Shown: one piece after another, positions 17,526 through 30,132 of the stretch
How positions within the stretch are numbered: the stretch's first letter is position 1
How the letters are laid out: the number at the start of each line of letters is the position of its first letter
Assembly: GCF_004804335.1 (NCBI RefSeq)
Contig: NZ_SRXY01000004.1
Span: 1 to 64,000 of the forward strand
Direction of reading: 5' to 3'
DNA: 64,000 bases
Source of the DNA: Pacificoceanicola onchidii
GTDB lineage: Bacteria > Pseudomonadota > Alphaproteobacteria > Rhodobacterales > Rhodobacteraceae
Notes under the pieces: generated by a model
Databases searched by the model: none
The model's input: the letters and a program-made list of their open reading frames with translations, nothing else
Told to the model about the DNA's origin: nothing
Made by a program: the position numbers and the translations under genes

Positions 17526-19265
17526 TCAGTGCTTCTTTTTCTTCCGAGGCGGCATCAGATCGGTGATCGTGCCTTCGAACATTTCGGCGGCAAAGTTCAC
17601 CGTTTCTGACAGCGTCGGGTGCGGGTGGATGGTGTGACCAAGGTCAACCGCATCCGCGCCCATCTCAATCGCCAGTGCACATTCGGAGATCAGATCCCCG
17701 GCGTTGGTGCCGACGATGCAGGCCCCGATCACGCGCTGATCTTCGGGATCAAACAGCAACTTGGTCATGCCTTCGGAACGCCCGTTCGACAGCGACTTGC
17801 CCGAGGCAGCCCAAGGGAACACGCCCTTTTCGAACTTCACGCCTTTGGCCTTTGCTTCTGTCTCCGTCAGACCGCACCAAGCCACTTCTGGATCGGTATA
17901 GGCCACGGACGGGATCAGCTTCGCATCGAAGAAACGCTTCTCACCGGCGCAAACCTCTGCCGCGACCTTGCCTTCGTGTACGGCCTTGTGCGCCAGCATG
18001 GGCTGGCCCACCACATCACCGATGGCGAAGACATGCGGAACGCCCGTGCGTTGCTGGGCGTCGACGGCGATGAAGCCGCGATCATCCACTGCAACACCAG
18101 CAGCCTCGGCGTTGATCAGCTTGCCGTTGGGCTTGCGGCCCACAGCAACCAGAACCTTGTCGAAGGTGTCCGAGAAGCTCTCGCCCTTGTCGTCCTCGAA
18201 GGTCACTTTCATGCCGCCTTTGAGGGCTTCAACAGCGATCACCTTGGTTTTGAGGAAGATGTTCTCGTAACGGCCCTTGATGCGGTTCATCAGCGGTTTG
18301 ACGATGTCTTTGTCCGCGCCCGGGATGATCTGGTCCATCAGTTCGACCACGGTCACCTTGGAGCCCAGCGCGTCATAGACGCAGGCCATCTCAAGCCCGA
18401 TGATGCCGCCACCCAGCACCAGCATCCGCTTCGGAACATCCCTGAGTTCCAGAGCACCGGTGGAATCGATCACACGGTCATCTTCGGGGATGAAGGGCAG
18501 CGCCACGGGCTCGGAGCCCGCCGCAATGATGCACTGATCAAAGCTGACGGTGGTTTTGCCCTCGTCACCCTCGACTTCGATCATGTTCGGGCCGGTGAAC
18601 TTGCCGTAACCGCGCACGATCTGCACCTTGCGGCCTTTGGACAATCCATCAAGCCCGCCGGTCAACTGACCAACAACGCCATCCTTGAAGGAGCGCAGTT
18701 CATCAAGATCGATCTTCGGCTTGCCAAAGCTGATCCCGTGGGAGGACATTTCCTCGGCCTCGGTAATCACCTTTGCCACGTGCAGAAGGGCCTTCGACGG
18801 AATACAGCCGACATTCAGGCAAACACCGCCCAGCCGCGGGTTACGTTCGATCAAAACGACCTTCTTGCCAAGATCCGCTGCGCGGAAAGCCGCGGTGTAG
18901 CCGCCCGGGCCGGAGCCCAGAACAACCACTTCAGCATGCACATCACCGGGACCGGTGGCGGAGCCTGTCGCAGCAACGGCTTTCGGCGCTTCAGCGGCGG
19001 GTGCCTCTGCTGGCGCGCTTGCCGTTTCGGCGGCGGCTGCCCCTTCGAGCACCAAAATCACCGTCCCTTCGGAGACCTTGTCGCCTTCGGACACTTTGAT
19101 TTCGCTGACCTTACCGGCGGCAGGCGACGGGACTTCCATCGTCGCTTTGTCGCTTTCGATCTCGATCAGCGGATCTTCTTCGGAGACGGTATCGCCAACC
19201 GAGACAAGAACCGTGACGACAGGAACGTCAGAGAAATCGCCGATATCGGGTACTTTAACATCCAT
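17526..19265 (-). CDS. lpdA: Dihydrolipoyl dehydrogenase (E3) with N-terminal lipoyl domain
   Basis: This 579-residue E3 component of pyruvate dehydrogenase reoxidises dihydrolipoamide with NAD+. An N-terminal lipoyl domain (residues 1-75, lipoyl Lys in [11 protein letters not shown]) and an Ala/Pro linker precede the flavoenzyme. The FAD motif [10 protein letters not shown], the redox disulfide GGVCLNVGC and the C-terminal HPHPTLSE active-site His are all present. A lipoyl domain on E3 is typical of the AceE-type (homodimeric E1) complexes of beta/gamma-proteobacteria. The C-terminus ends in a lysine cluster. It is the last gene of the aceE-aceF-lpdA operon, 10 nt after aceF. Confidence 0.95.
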   Translation of the reverse strand: MDVKVPDIGDFSDVPVVTVLVSVGDTVSEEDPLIEIESDKATMEVPSPAAGKVSEIKVSEGDKVSEGTVILVLEGAAAAETASAPAEAPAAEAPKAVAATGSATGPGDVHAEVVVLGSGPGGYTAAFRAADLGKKVVLIERNPRLGGVCLNVGCIPSKALLHVAKVITEAEEMSSHGISFGKPKIDLDELRSFKDGVVGQLTGGLDGLSKGRKVQIVRGYGKFTGPNMIEVEGDEGKTTVSFDQCIIAAGSEPVALPFIPEDDRVIDSTGALELRDVPKRMLVLGGGIIGLEMACVYDALGSKVTVVELMDQIIPGADKDIVKPLMNRIKGRYENIFLKTKVIAVEALKGGMKVTFEDDKGESFSDTFDKVLVAVGRKPNGKLINAEAAGVAVDDRGFIAVDAQQRTGVPHVFAIGDVVGQPMLAHKAVHEGKVAAEVCAGEKRFFDAKLIPSVAYTDPEVAWCGLTETEAKAKGVKFEKGVFPWAASGKSLSNGRSEGMTKLLFDPEDQRVIGACIVGTNAGDLISECALAIEMGADAVDLGHTIHPHPTLSETVNFAAEMFEGTITDLMPPRKKKKH

Positions 19266-19275
19266 TGTTCTTACC

Positions 19276-20532
19276 TCACCACATCAGTTTGCGCATATCG
19301 CCAAGCAGCGTCTTGAGCGTCACGCAGAAGCGTGCAGCCAAGGCACCGTCGACGGCACGGTGGTCATAAGACAGCGACAGCGGCTGCATCAGACGCGGCA
19401 CAAACTCCTCGCCATTCCAGACCGGGGCCATCTTGGAGCGCGTGAGACCAAGGATCGCCACTTCCGGCGCGTTCACGATGGGCGTGAAGCTGGTGCCGCC
19501 GATGCCGCCAAGCGACGAAATGGTGAAGGTCGCGCCCTGCATGTCCTTGGACTTCAGGTTGCCTTCACGGGCTGCTTTGGACAGGGTCATCAGTTCCTTG
19601 GAAATCTCCACGAGTCCCTTGCGGTCTGCATCCTTGATCACCGGAACCATCAGGCCGTTCGGCGTGTCCGCCGCAAAACCGATGTTGTAGAAGTCCTTCT
19701 TGATCAGCTTGTCGCCATCAGGATGGATCGACGAGTTGAATTCCCAGTGCTGTTTGAGCGCAGAGACGCTGGCCTTGATGACAAAGGACAGCAGCGTGAC
19801 GCGGTAGCCCTCTTCCTTGGCCTGCGTGTCCATTTCCTTGCGGTACTTGTCCAGCTCGGTGATGTCCGCTTCGTCGTTGTGCGTGACATGCGGGATGTTG
19901 AGCCAGGAGCGGTGCAGCGCAGGGCCGGAGATCTTCTTGATCCGCGGCATTTCCACGTCTTCGACGGGACCGAACTTGGAGAAGTCCACGGCCGGGATCG
20001 GCGGAATACCCATGCCGCCCTGAACCGCGCCGCCGGTTGCCGCTGGTGCTGCAACGGCTTTCAACGCTTTTTCAACGTCTTCGCGCAGGATACGACCCTT
20101 ACGGCCCGTGCCGTTCACGGTGTTCAGATCAACCTCAACACGGCGCGCGAAGGCGCGCACCGAGGGAGAGGCGTGCACCTTGGAGAAGCCCGCATCGGTC
20201 TTGGGTGCAGGCGCCGGGGCCGCAGCCGGAGCAGCAGCCGGAGCAGGCGCTGCCGCCGGAGCCGCCTTTGGCTCTTCAGCAGGCGCTTCAGCCGCGCCAG
20301 AGGCCTCGACGAGCAGGATCACGGAGCCTTCGGAAACCGTGTCCCCTTCGGCCACCTTGATCTCCTTCACGACGCCCGCATGGGAGGCCGGAACCTCCAT
20401 GGTCGCCTTGTCGCTTTCCAATTCGACGATCGGGTCTTCCACGGCGATCTCGTCACCTACAGAAACCAGAACCGTCACCACCGGCACATTGGAAAAATCG
20501 CCGATATCGGGAACTTTAACTTCAGTTGTCAT
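19276..20532 (-). CDS. aceF: Pyruvate dehydrogenase E2, dihydrolipoyllysine-residue acetyltransferase
   Basis: This 418-residue E2 core transfers acetyl groups from lipoamide to CoA. It has a single lipoyl domain (lipoyl Lys in [13 protein letters not shown] near residue 43), an Ala/Pro-rich flexible linker (about 85-110), a peripheral subunit-binding domain ([18 protein letters not shown]) and a C-terminal catalytic domain with the active-site [10 protein letters not shown] motif. One lipoyl domain here plus one on E3 is fewer than the three in the Escherichia coli E2. It lies between aceE and lpdA with short gaps of 22 and 10 nt. Confidence 0.95.
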   Translation of the reverse strand: MTTEVKVPDIGDFSNVPVVTVLVSVGDEIAVEDPIVELESDKATMEVPASHAGVVKEIKVAEGDTVSEGSVILLVEASGAAEAPAEEPKAAPAAAPAPAAAPAAAPAPAPKTDAGFSKVHASPSVRAFARRVEVDLNTVNGTGRKGRILREDVEKALKAVAAPAATGGAVQGGMGIPPIPAVDFSKFGPVEDVEMPRIKKISGPALHRSWLNIPHVTHNDEADITELDKYRKEMDTQAKEEGYRVTLLSFVIKASVSALKQHWEFNSSIHPDGDKLIKKDFYNIGFAADTPNGLMVPVIKDADRKGLVEISKELMTLSKAAREGNLKSKDMQGATFTISSLGGIGGTSFTPIVNAPEVAILGLTRSKMAPVWNGEEFVPRLMQPLSLSYDHRAVDGALAARFCVTLKTLLGDMRKLMW

Positions 20533-20554
20533 GTCTATTTCTCCTCGTTCCCGC

Positions 20555-23212
<2,658 letters not shown>

Positions 23213-23250
23213 GGGCCTCTTCCCTTTCTGCGCCTTCTTGGCGCGGCATT

Positions 23251-23268
23251 TGGTTTAGAGTTAAACCA
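23251..23268. promoter_or_regulatory. Palindrome upstream of aceE, candidate operator
   Basis: TGGTTTA and TAAACCA form a perfect 7-bp inverted repeat around GAGT, about 40 bp upstream of the aceE start. An imperfect relative, AGTTCAA-TG-TTAAACT (6 of 7 pairs), lies at about 23410-23425 in the same region. Both share the half-site GTTAAAC. This is a plausible binding site for a regulator of pyruvate metabolism, and its identity is unknown. Confidence 0.45.
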
Positions 23269-23472
23269 TTTTCGTTTTTGCCCGGGAGAGATCAATCAGA
23301 TGCAGCCCCTCCCAACGCTAAACATCGTTGATACGCTGTGTAGCAATCCAAATTTGACTTTGGCAGATAGCCACCCGCATAGCATCCATGCGCCTGACGC
23401 ATGGCGATAGTTCAATGTTAAACTTTATTCTATCACGCTTATCTTGCGCGAAATTTTGTTACGGGTCGGCCT

Positions 23473-24399
23473 TCAGGACGCACGGGTGCTGATCTTTTCC
23501 CAGACTTTCGCAGCCAGCGCGTAATCCCCGGCAGCAATCCCACGGAACATGAACGCGCGTGGCCGCGCGTCGATTCGCACACCGTCCTTGAGCAGTTCCG
23601 GCAAGTCTGCGGCAATCCGCTCGGGCGGCACCATCGGCTCCGGCATGCCCGTTTCCTGTTCCCGGTCATCAACAACAACCGTGCCAAAGGCCGAAAACGT
23701 CGTGCGGTCCCATGGCTTCGCGGCGTCCGTCACGATCGCCAGCGCGCCCGGCTTCAACCGTCCCGCATCGAGAAAGGGAAGGCCGCTGTAGGTGATCGGG
23801 ATCGAACTGACAACAATATCTGTTTCGTCCAAAGCCTGCTCCGGCCTGTCGCAAAGTACAACCTTCAGCCCAGCCGCGTCAGCCTGCGCGCGCAGCAGAT
23901 CGATGTTCGCCTTTCCGCGCCCGGACAGGCGTACCTCCTCCAGCGGAAAAAGCCCCGCAAACAAATCGAGATGAGAGCGCGCCTGCACCCCGCACCCGAC
24001 AAAGCTCATGACCTTTGCATCAGACGTAGCGAGGTGCTTTGCGGCGACCGCGGACAAGCCTGCCGTGCGCACCGCCGTAATCCACTCGGCATCCATCAAC
24101 GCCAGGCACTCGCCCGTTCGCGCATCCAGAACCATGATCGCTCCAGTAATCGAGGGCAAACCGAGCGCGGGGTTGTCCGGACAAACCGTCACCGCCTTCA
24201 CAACTGTCACATCGCCGCTGGCCAATGTCGTCATCATGTACCGGCCATCGCCGGGTTGGATCACGCTCTTGGGTGTGGTGATCAGCTTGCCTTCGGCCTG
24301 CGCCAGAATGGTTCGGGAAATCGCTTCAACGATATCCTCTGACGTCAATCCCAACCCTCTCAAATCCGCATCGTTCAGGACCTGTGGGGCAAAGGGCAT
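23473..24399 (-). CDS. Ornithine cyclodeaminase/mu-crystallin family protein
   Basis: This 308-residue NAD(P)-dependent enzyme of the OCD/mu-crystallin fold includes ornithine cyclodeaminases, alanine dehydrogenases of the archaeal type and imine reductases among its relatives. It shows the substrate-binding KAVTV region near residue 68, an Arg-Thr-x-Gly segment (VRTAGLSAVAAKHLA) and a Rossmann motif (FVGCGVQARSHL). The exact substrate cannot be told from sequence. It sits 1 nt after rmuC and on the same strand, so it may be co-transcribed with mutL-rmuC without sharing their function. Confidence 0.85.
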   Translation of the reverse strand: MPFAPQVLNDADLRGLGLTSEDIVEAISRTILAQAEGKLITTPKSVIQPGDGRYMMTTLASGDVTVVKAVTVCPDNPALGLPSITGAIMVLDARTGECLALMDAEWITAVRTAGLSAVAAKHLATSDAKVMSFVGCGVQARSHLDLFAGLFPLEEVRLSGRGKANIDLLRAQADAAGLKVVLCDRPEQALDETDIVVSSIPITYSGLPFLDAGRLKPGALAIVTDAAKPWDRTTFSAFGTVVVDDREQETGMPEPMVPPERIAADLPELLKDGVRIDARPRAFMFRGIAAGDYALAAKVWEKISTRAS

Positions 24400-24400
24400 A

Positions 24401-25561
24401 TCACTCTCCGGGTTCAGTCAGCGGCAATCGCTCCTCACCTTCGCGTGCAACTTCTTCAAAGTCAAAGTTATCCAGCCGCCGCGCCCGCTTTCCTGCCTTG
24501 TCCGCACTGATCTTGATTTCCTCGATATCCTTTGAGGCCTGACCAAAGTGCCGGTCCAGATTGGCAACGCGGGCTCCAAGGCGCTCCACATCGGCAAACA
24601 ACAGGTGCAATTCCTTGCGGATCGCTCCCGCCTGTTCGCGCATGCGGGCGTCCTTCAAAATGGCACGCATGGTGTTCAAAGTCGCCATGCAGGTGGTTGG
24701 AGAGACAATCCAGACCTTCGCTGCGAACCCCTCACGCACAATCTCGGCATAGTTTGCGTGCAGCTCCGCATAGACCGCCTCAGAGGGAAGGAACATCAGG
24801 GCGCCATCGGCGGTTTCCCCTTCAATGATGTACTTGTCCGAAATGTCCCGGATGTGGCGACGCAGCGAGATTCGCATCTGCCCCTGCGCGCGTACCATCT
24901 CTTCCGGGGATTTGGCACGGCGCAAGGCCTCGTAGGCCTCAAGCGGAAACTTGGCGTCGATGACAATCGGCCCGGGCGGGTTGGGCAAATGGACCAAGCA
25001 ATCGGCGCGGCGGCCGTTAGACAGAGTGGCCTGCATGGTGAAACTGTCCGCGGGAAGCGCTTTGCCAACAATGTCGCGCAGTTGAATCTCGCCAAACGCG
25101 CCGCGTGTCTGTTTGTTCGACAGGATGTCCTGCAGAGACAGCACATCGCCGGACAGCTTGGTGATATTGGCCTGCGCCTGATCAATCACCATCAAGCGTT
25201 CCTGCAACTCACCCAGCGACTTCGCGGTTCGGCGGGCGGATCCGGTCAGGCTCTCGCCCATCTTCTCCTGAACCTCGGCAAGCCTTTGCTCCATCAGCTG
25301 CAACATCGCAGTTTGGCTGTGGGCCTGTGCCTCGCTGACATGAGTCAGACCTCCGGCGAGGCGCTCCTGCCCATCTGACAAACCGCTGACCCGCTGGTTC
25401 AAAGCGTTCATTTGCCGAGCCAGAGGTTCGACAGCCCGGGCGGAGCGCCCCGCACCACGCGCAGCGGTGACAAGAAGGATCAGAACGAGGGTGGCAAGCC
25501 CGAGGCCGATCAGAACAATCGGATCGTCCAGCGCAAACTCCGTCTCTCCAATCCGGATCAT
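24401..25561 (-). CDS. rmuC: RmuC family DNA recombination protein
   Basis: This 386-residue protein has one N-terminal transmembrane helix (residues 15-33), a coiled coil (about 45-140) and a C-terminal nuclease-like domain of the PD-(D/E)xK superfamily (VIDAKFPLEAYEAL carries the expected Asp and Lys). RmuC proteins limit recombination at inverted repeats. The exact activity is poorly defined. Its ATG overlaps the mutL stop codon (ATGA), linking it to mismatch repair at least translationally. Confidence 0.92.
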   Translation of the reverse strand: MIRIGETEFALDDPIVLIGLGLATLVLILLVTAARGAGRSARAVEPLARQMNALNQRVSGLSDGQERLAGGLTHVSEAQAHSQTAMLQLMEQRLAEVQEKMGESLTGSARRTAKSLGELQERLMVIDQAQANITKLSGDVLSLQDILSNKQTRGAFGEIQLRDIVGKALPADSFTMQATLSNGRRADCLVHLPNPPGPIVIDAKFPLEAYEALRRAKSPEEMVRAQGQMRISLRRHIRDISDKYIIEGETADGALMFLPSEAVYAELHANYAEIVREGFAAKVWIVSPTTCMATLNTMRAILKDARMREQAGAIRKELHLLFADVERLGARVANLDRHFGQASKDIEEIKISADKAGKRARRLDNFDFEEVAREGEERLPLTEPGE

Positions 25562-27390
25562 GTGCGCCCGAAGAGCCGTTCGATGTCTGACAATTTCAAC
25601 TCAACATACGTCGGGCGTCCGTGATTGCACTGGCCGGAATGTGGCGTCGCCTCCATCTCGCGCAGAAGCGCGTCCATCTCCTCACCGCGCATACGGCGAC
25701 CGGAGCGAATGGACCCGTGGCAGGCAACCCGGCTCAGGATCGCTTCGATCTTTTCCTGCACAAGCTGGCTCTGCCCCTGATCCGACAGTTCATCAAGAAT
25801 GTCCTCGATCAGGGCCTTGGCGTTGACTTCCCCCAGAATGGCAGGCGTCTCTCGCACAGCGACAGCTCCGCCACCAAAAGGCTCCAGCGTCAGCCCCATG
25901 CGTGTCAGATCATCAGCAACAGCAAGAAGCGCATCCCGATCCCCCGCTGACAGTTCGACCACGTCGGGAATCAGAAGCGCCTGGGCTGCAACCCCATTCT
26001 CTTTCATCTGCCGCTTCAGTTTTTCATAGACCAGCCGTTCATGGGCCGCGTGCTGATCCACGATGACAATCCCGTCTTCGGTCTGGGCGATGATGTAGTT
26101 CTCATGAACCTGCCCGCGCGCAGCGCCAAGTGGGAGGTGCTCCGGATCCGGGTTGTTCGATTGTTCAGGTGTATCCTCAACCACACGTCCGGACCAGGCC
26201 TGCGCCACTTCCGCAAACCCCGGCTCCGGAGCAGGTGCGGCGGGGGCCTGCATGGCGTAGGACACACCCCGCGCGAATCCGCTTGGACGGTCCATCTGGT
26301 AAACGCGCGGCTCGGCAGGCGTTTCGGGGCGCATCGCGGCCAAGGTCGCCTCGGCGACTGTGCTGGACGCGCGGTGTCCGGCCTCGGCCAGAGCGTGCCG
26401 CAGCGCAGATACGATCAGACCCCGCACAACCCCGGGGTCCCGGAAGCGGACTTCAGACTTGGCCGGATGGACGTTCACATCCACCTTATGCGGATCACAA
26501 TCAACGAAGAGCGCTACAGCCGGGTGCCGCTCTCGCGACAGGAAATCATGGTAGGCCCCGCGCAACGCGCCGATCAGCATCTTGTCCCGAACCGGACGGC
26601 CGTTGACAAAAAGGTACTGAGCCACAGCCGATCCGCGCGAATAGGTCGGCAGAGCGGCGTAGCCGGTGAGACGAAAGCCTTCGCGCTCTGCATCGATGGC
26701 CAGCGCGTTCTCGATGAACTCCGCCCCCATGATCCGTCCAAGCCGCCCGCGCAAAGCATCAAACAGATCCCCGCTTTCCGGATCGGTCCGGAACGTTACA
26801 CGATCCTTGCCGCCCGAGACATCTTTCAGGGTGAACCCGATCGACGGCTCCGCCATGGCCAAGCGTTTGACCACATCGGTGATCGCCTGCATTTCGGCGC
26901 GGTCCGTGCGCAGGAACTTTAGGCGCGCCGGTGTGGCGAAAAACAGATCACGCAGAGTTACAACGGTTCCGGCATTGAGCGCGCAGGGTTTGACCGCGCT
27001 CATCTCACCGCCACTGACGCTGATCTCGCAGGCCTCCGCGCCGCGCGCCCGGCTCTGGATCGTCAGACGACCAACAGCGCCCAGCGACGGCAGAGCTTCA
27101 CCCCGAAAGCCGAACGAATTGATGTTCAGAAGATCCGTTCCGTCGATCTTGGAGGTGGCATGACGGGACAAGGCCAGGGGCAACTCGTCGGCAAGCATGC
27201 CGCACCCATCGTCAGTGATCCGGATCAGGGTCTTGCCGCCATCGGCGATTTCGATGCCAATGCGGCGCGCGCCTGCGTCAACTGCGTTTTCAACCAATTC
27301 CTTGACCGCCGACGCAGGACGCTCCACCACCTCACCAGCAGCGATCCGATTGATGGCCGTGTCGTCCAGCTGTCGAATGACAGGGCGCAT
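25558..27390 (-). CDS. mutL: DNA mismatch repair endonuclease MutL
   Basis: This 610-residue protein links MutS mismatch recognition to strand nicking. The N-terminal GHKL ATPase has RIAAGEVVERPASAVKELVEN and DDGCGM, with VRFRDPG further on. A Pro-rich linker spans about 330-420. The C-terminal DQHAAHERLVYE matches the DQHA(x)2E(x)4E metal-binding signature of endonuclease-active MutL, so strand nicking does not need MutH. ATG 27390 is the family start. The open frame extends to 27516 without a ribosome binding site. Confidence 0.95.
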   Translation of the reverse strand: MRPVIRQLDDTAINRIAAGEVVERPASAVKELVENAVDAGARRIGIEIADGGKTLIRITDDGCGMLADELPLALSRHATSKIDGTDLLNINSFGFRGEALPSLGAVGRLTIQSRARGAEACEISVSGGEMSAVKPCALNAGTVVTLRDLFFATPARLKFLRTDRAEMQAITDVVKRLAMAEPSIGFTLKDVSGGKDRVTFRTDPESGDLFDALRGRLGRIMGAEFIENALAIDAEREGFRLTGYAALPTYSRGSAVAQYLFVNGRPVRDKMLIGALRGAYHDFLSRERHPAVALFVDCDPHKVDVNVHPAKSEVRFRDPGVVRGLIVSALRHALAEAGHRASSTVAEATLAAMRPETPAEPRVYQMDRPSGFARGVSYAMQAPAAPAPEPGFAEVAQAWSGRVVEDTPEQSNNPDPEHLPLGAARGQVHENYIIAQTEDGIVIVDQHAAHERLVYEKLKRQMKENGVAAQALLIPDVVELSAGDRDALLAVADDLTRMGLTLEPFGGGAVAVRETPAILGEVNAKALIEDILDELSDQGQSQLVQEKIEAILSRVACHGSIRSGRRMRGEEMDALLREMEATPHSGQCNHGRPTYVELKLSDIERLFGRT

Positions 27391-27599
27391 ATTGGGGGTA
27401 TGTGTATTCACCCCACAATACCTAGCAGCAGAAGTTTGATTCTGAAACGGTCCTTTTGAGCGAAGAACGCAGACTTCAAGGCGCCGCGCAGCGAGAATGA
27501 TCAGACCCGTGCGCAAGAATAGTACATTTGTCGCATATGATTGGTTTCTTTATTGCGCTACCGATTGTTCGAACAGGCGCATTTGTCAGGAGAAGAACC

Positions 27600-27704
27600 A
27601 TGCTCGTACCTCTGATTACCTTCGAAACCATCGCTCAGGTTTACGGTCAGGCTTTTGCGGACGCGTGGTTCCGCCCTTACTCTTCGATCCGCAAACCAGA
27701 GTGA
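27600..27704 (+). CDS. Candidate 34-residue microprotein
   Basis: A short frame starts at ATG 27600 after a good ribosome binding site (AGGAGAAGAACC). It encodes a 34-residue peptide that begins MLVPLITFETIAQVYG and contains an aromatic/proline segment (WFRPYSS). It lies alone in the 430-nt gap between mutL and the aminotransferase gene, opposite to both. I recognise no family. It could be a real microprotein, a leader peptide without a downstream partner, or chance. No clear terminator follows, only a weak stem-loop at ~27750 (CCTGTA with TACAGG). Confidence 0.4.
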   Translation: MLVPLITFETIAQVYGQAFADAWFRPYSSIRKPE

Positions 27705-27820
27705 TCCATACCTGATAGACAGATGAAGCCAGCCTGTATCGCCAAGCGTTACAGGCAAGACTTCGCACGCCGGATAAACATTAGGCCGCTGCTTTTCGCC
27801 GAAAACCGGTCCGAACCGGC

Positions 27821-29224
27821 TCAGTTTGACACGGCAGCCTGCATCAACCCCTGCTCTTTCAACAGAACATGCGCCTCGTCCAGCGAACGCCAGGCGCGGT
27901 TGATCAAGTCATCGATCTCTTCTCGGGAAATTACCAACGGTGGCGAGATGATCATGCGGTCGCCCACGTGACGCATGATCAGATTGTTGGCGAAACACCG
28001 CTCGCGGCAGACATAGCCAACCGTGCCCGCTTCCGACGCGAACGCCGAGCGTGACGCTTTGTCCGGGGTGAGCGCAAGGCTCCCCATCATCCCGACGATT
28101 TTGGCCTCGCCGACAAGCGGGTGCTCTGTCAAGCCTTCGAACTTCTCTTTGAGGTATGGGCCGGTCTCATCACGAACCCGCTCAACGATGCCCTCATCTT
28201 GCAGGATACGCAGGTTTTCCAAAGCCACCGCACAGGCCACCGGATGGCCGCTGTACGTGTACCCGTGGTTGAACTCACAGCCGGAGATAACTTCGGCTAC
28301 CGCGTCCGACAGGATGCTGCCGCCGATCGGCTGATACCCGGAAGACAGGCCCTTGGCGATTGTCATGATGTCCGGGCGAATGCCCATCGTCTGACAGCCA
28401 AACCAATTGCCGGTGCGACCGAAACCGCAGATGACCTCATCCGCGATCAGAAGAATCCCGTATTGATCCACGATGCGTTGAATCTCGGGCCAATAGGTTT
28501 CCGGCGGGACAATCACGCCGCCCGCACCCTGCACCGGCTCTGCGATGAAAGCCGCCACGTTTTCCGGCCCTAGTTCGAGGATCTTGGCCTCCAATTGCCG
28601 CGCGCGCTCAAGACCAAAGTCCTCGGGCGTCATATCGCCGCCTTCGGCCCACCAATTTGGTTGGTCGATGTAGGCAATACCCGGAATAGGCATGCCGCCC
28701 TGCGCGTGCATTCCCTTCATCCCACCAAGCGAACCGGAGCCAACGGACGAGCCGTGATAAGCGTTCCACCGCGAAATAACCCATTGTTTCTGCGGCTGTC
28801 CCTTTTCGGCCCAATAGGTCCGCACCAGCCGCAGGTTGGTGTCATTCGCCTCAGATCCGGAACTTGCATAAAACACGTGGTTCAAATCACCAGGAGCCAG
28901 CTCTGCCAAACGCTCTGCCAGGGCAATGGCCGGGACGTGTGACGTTTGGAAAAAGGTATTGTAATAAGGCAGTTCGCGCATCTGCCTTGCCGCGGCTTCC
29001 GCCAATTCATGCCGCCCGTAGCCGACGTTGACACACCACAGCCCGGCCATGGCGTCCAGAATGCGATTGCCATCGCTGTCATTGAGCCACACGCCATCGG
29101 CGCGCGTGATAATCCGCGCGCCCTTGTCCGCAAGCCCCGCGCCATGCGTGAAGGGGTGCATATGGTGCGCTGCGTCCACCGCCTGAAGTTCAGCGGTTGG
29201 GGTATTGGTTGACAGATTCGGCAT
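27821..29224 (-). CDS. spuC: Class III aminotransferase, probable putrescine-pyruvate aminotransferase
   Basis: This 467-residue PLP enzyme has the Schiff-base lysine in TIAKGLSSGYQPIG and the cofactor motif ADEVICGFGRTG. Its overall sequence resembles SpuC-type polyamine:pyruvate aminotransferases, which convert putrescine to 4-aminobutanal. The context supports this, because a polyamine ABC transporter, a GntR/FCD regulator and an FAD-dependent polyamine oxidase-like protein follow. It could instead act on beta-alanine, taurine or another omega-amine. I chose ATG 29224. A TTG 18 nt upstream is the alternative. Confidence 0.85.
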   Translation of the reverse strand: MPNLSTNTPTAELQAVDAAHHMHPFTHGAGLADKGARIITRADGVWLNDSDGNRILDAMAGLWCVNVGYGRHELAEAAARQMRELPYYNTFFQTSHVPAIALAERLAELAPGDLNHVFYASSGSEANDTNLRLVRTYWAEKGQPQKQWVISRWNAYHGSSVGSGSLGGMKGMHAQGGMPIPGIAYIDQPNWWAEGGDMTPEDFGLERARQLEAKILELGPENVAAFIAEPVQGAGGVIVPPETYWPEIQRIVDQYGILLIADEVICGFGRTGNWFGCQTMGIRPDIMTIAKGLSSGYQPIGGSILSDAVAEVISGCEFNHGYTYSGHPVACAVALENLRILQDEGIVERVRDETGPYLKEKFEGLTEHPLVGEAKIVGMMGSLALTPDKASRSAFASEAGTVGYVCRERCFANNLIMRHVGDRMIISPPLVISREEIDDLINRAWRSLDEAHVLLKEQGLMQAAVSN

Positions 29225-29261
29225 GGCGGGATCCCTTCTCAAACGGCGTACCGCGAGAATA

Positions 29262-29271
29262 TGATCAAATT
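29262..29271. promoter_or_regulatory. Candidate regulator operator upstream of spuC
   Basis: The sequence TGATCAAATT, centred on the palindrome TGATCA and imperfectly symmetric over 14 bp, lies 40 bp upstream of the aminotransferase start. An identical 10-mer occurs upstream of potF at 30075-30084. The regulator gene lies between the two sites. Confidence 0.5.
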
Positions 29272-29301
29272 ATTCCCTGTCAATCGAATCAAGACAGTCA
29301 G

Positions 29302-29976
29302 TCAATCTGCTCCCCCGGCGATGCCACGCGCAACAAGCTCCATGCCTTGGGCCACATCCTCTTCGATGGCATGCGCCGCCGCTTCCGCATCGCGACGCGC
29401 CAAAGCTTCAAGCAACTCCTTGTGGCGGTCCGGCAGGTTACGCGTCCCAAGCTGTCCGCAAACCACGCGAAGAGACGGGCCGAAACGCAGCCATAGCCCT
29501 TCGACCATCGCAGTGATGATGGGCGCCCCAGCGAGACCGTTGAGGACATCGTGAAACTGGTAGTTCTCTTTGAGATACGCGCCGATATCGCCACGGGTGA
29601 TCGCTTCATCCAGGGCGTCGTCGATGCGAGTCAATCGGGCAATGTCCGCTTCGGTCACGCTCGTGACCGCGCGATGCGCCAACAAGGGCTCCAAGGCCAG
29701 GCGCGCGCTTGTCAGCTCGGAAACTGCCGCCGCGCTCAACTCCGGGACGACGATTCGACGATTGCCCAAGGCCGCCAGCGCCCCTTCCGCCGTCAAACGC
29801 CGCAACGCTTCGCGCACTGGGGTCATGCCCGCCCCCGTTTGCTCGACCAGCCCGTTGATCGTGACCGCCTGTCCGGGGACCATATCCCCGAACAAAACCA
29901 TATCGCGCACGCGTCTGTAGACCTTTTCATGAACCGGCAGCCCCGCTCCGGTGTTCTTCTCCGCCTGAATATTCAT
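29302..29976 (-). CDS. GntR family transcriptional regulator with FCD domain
   Basis: This 224-residue regulator has an N-terminal winged helix (residues ~14-75, with the recognition region GMTPVREALRRLTAEGAL) and a C-terminal all-helical FCD ligand-binding domain of the FadR group. It lies between the aminotransferase gene (same strand, 77 nt downstream) and the divergent polyamine transporter operon. It most likely senses a polyamine or breakdown product and represses both sides. ATG 29976 has only a weak ribosome binding site. The frame runs open far upstream, but that part is antisense to the transporter genes and not real. Confidence 0.88.
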   Translation of the reverse strand: MNIQAEKNTGAGLPVHEKVYRRVRDMVLFGDMVPGQAVTINGLVEQTGAGMTPVREALRRLTAEGALAALGNRRIVVPELSAAAVSELTSARLALEPLLAHRAVTSVTEADIARLTRIDDALDEAITRGDIGAYLKENYQFHDVLNGLAGAPIITAMVEGLWLRFGPSLRVVCGQLGTRNLPDRHKELLEALARRDAEAAAHAIEEDVAQGMELVARGIAGGAD

Positions 29977-30074
29977 CACTTGGCCCAATTGCTGCTCTGA
30001 CGACCGGCAACCACGGCTTGCGTCGTGCCTTGCGTCATGGAAACATCGAAAAGCTTGCCAAGCAAGGCAGCTTT

Positions 30075-30084
30075 TGATCAAATT
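30075..30084. promoter_or_regulatory. Candidate regulator operator upstream of potF
   Basis: This is a second copy of TGATCAAATT, within the perfect 10-bp palindrome TTTGATCAAA, in the intergenic region between the GntR gene and potF. Just upstream (30049-30074), AAAAGCT and AGCTTTT flank an imperfect hairpin. Confidence 0.5.
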
Positions 30085-30132
30085 CAAGAGCCAAAGGGGC
30101 ACAAGACCCCAATTGACCAACGGGAGTATGAA

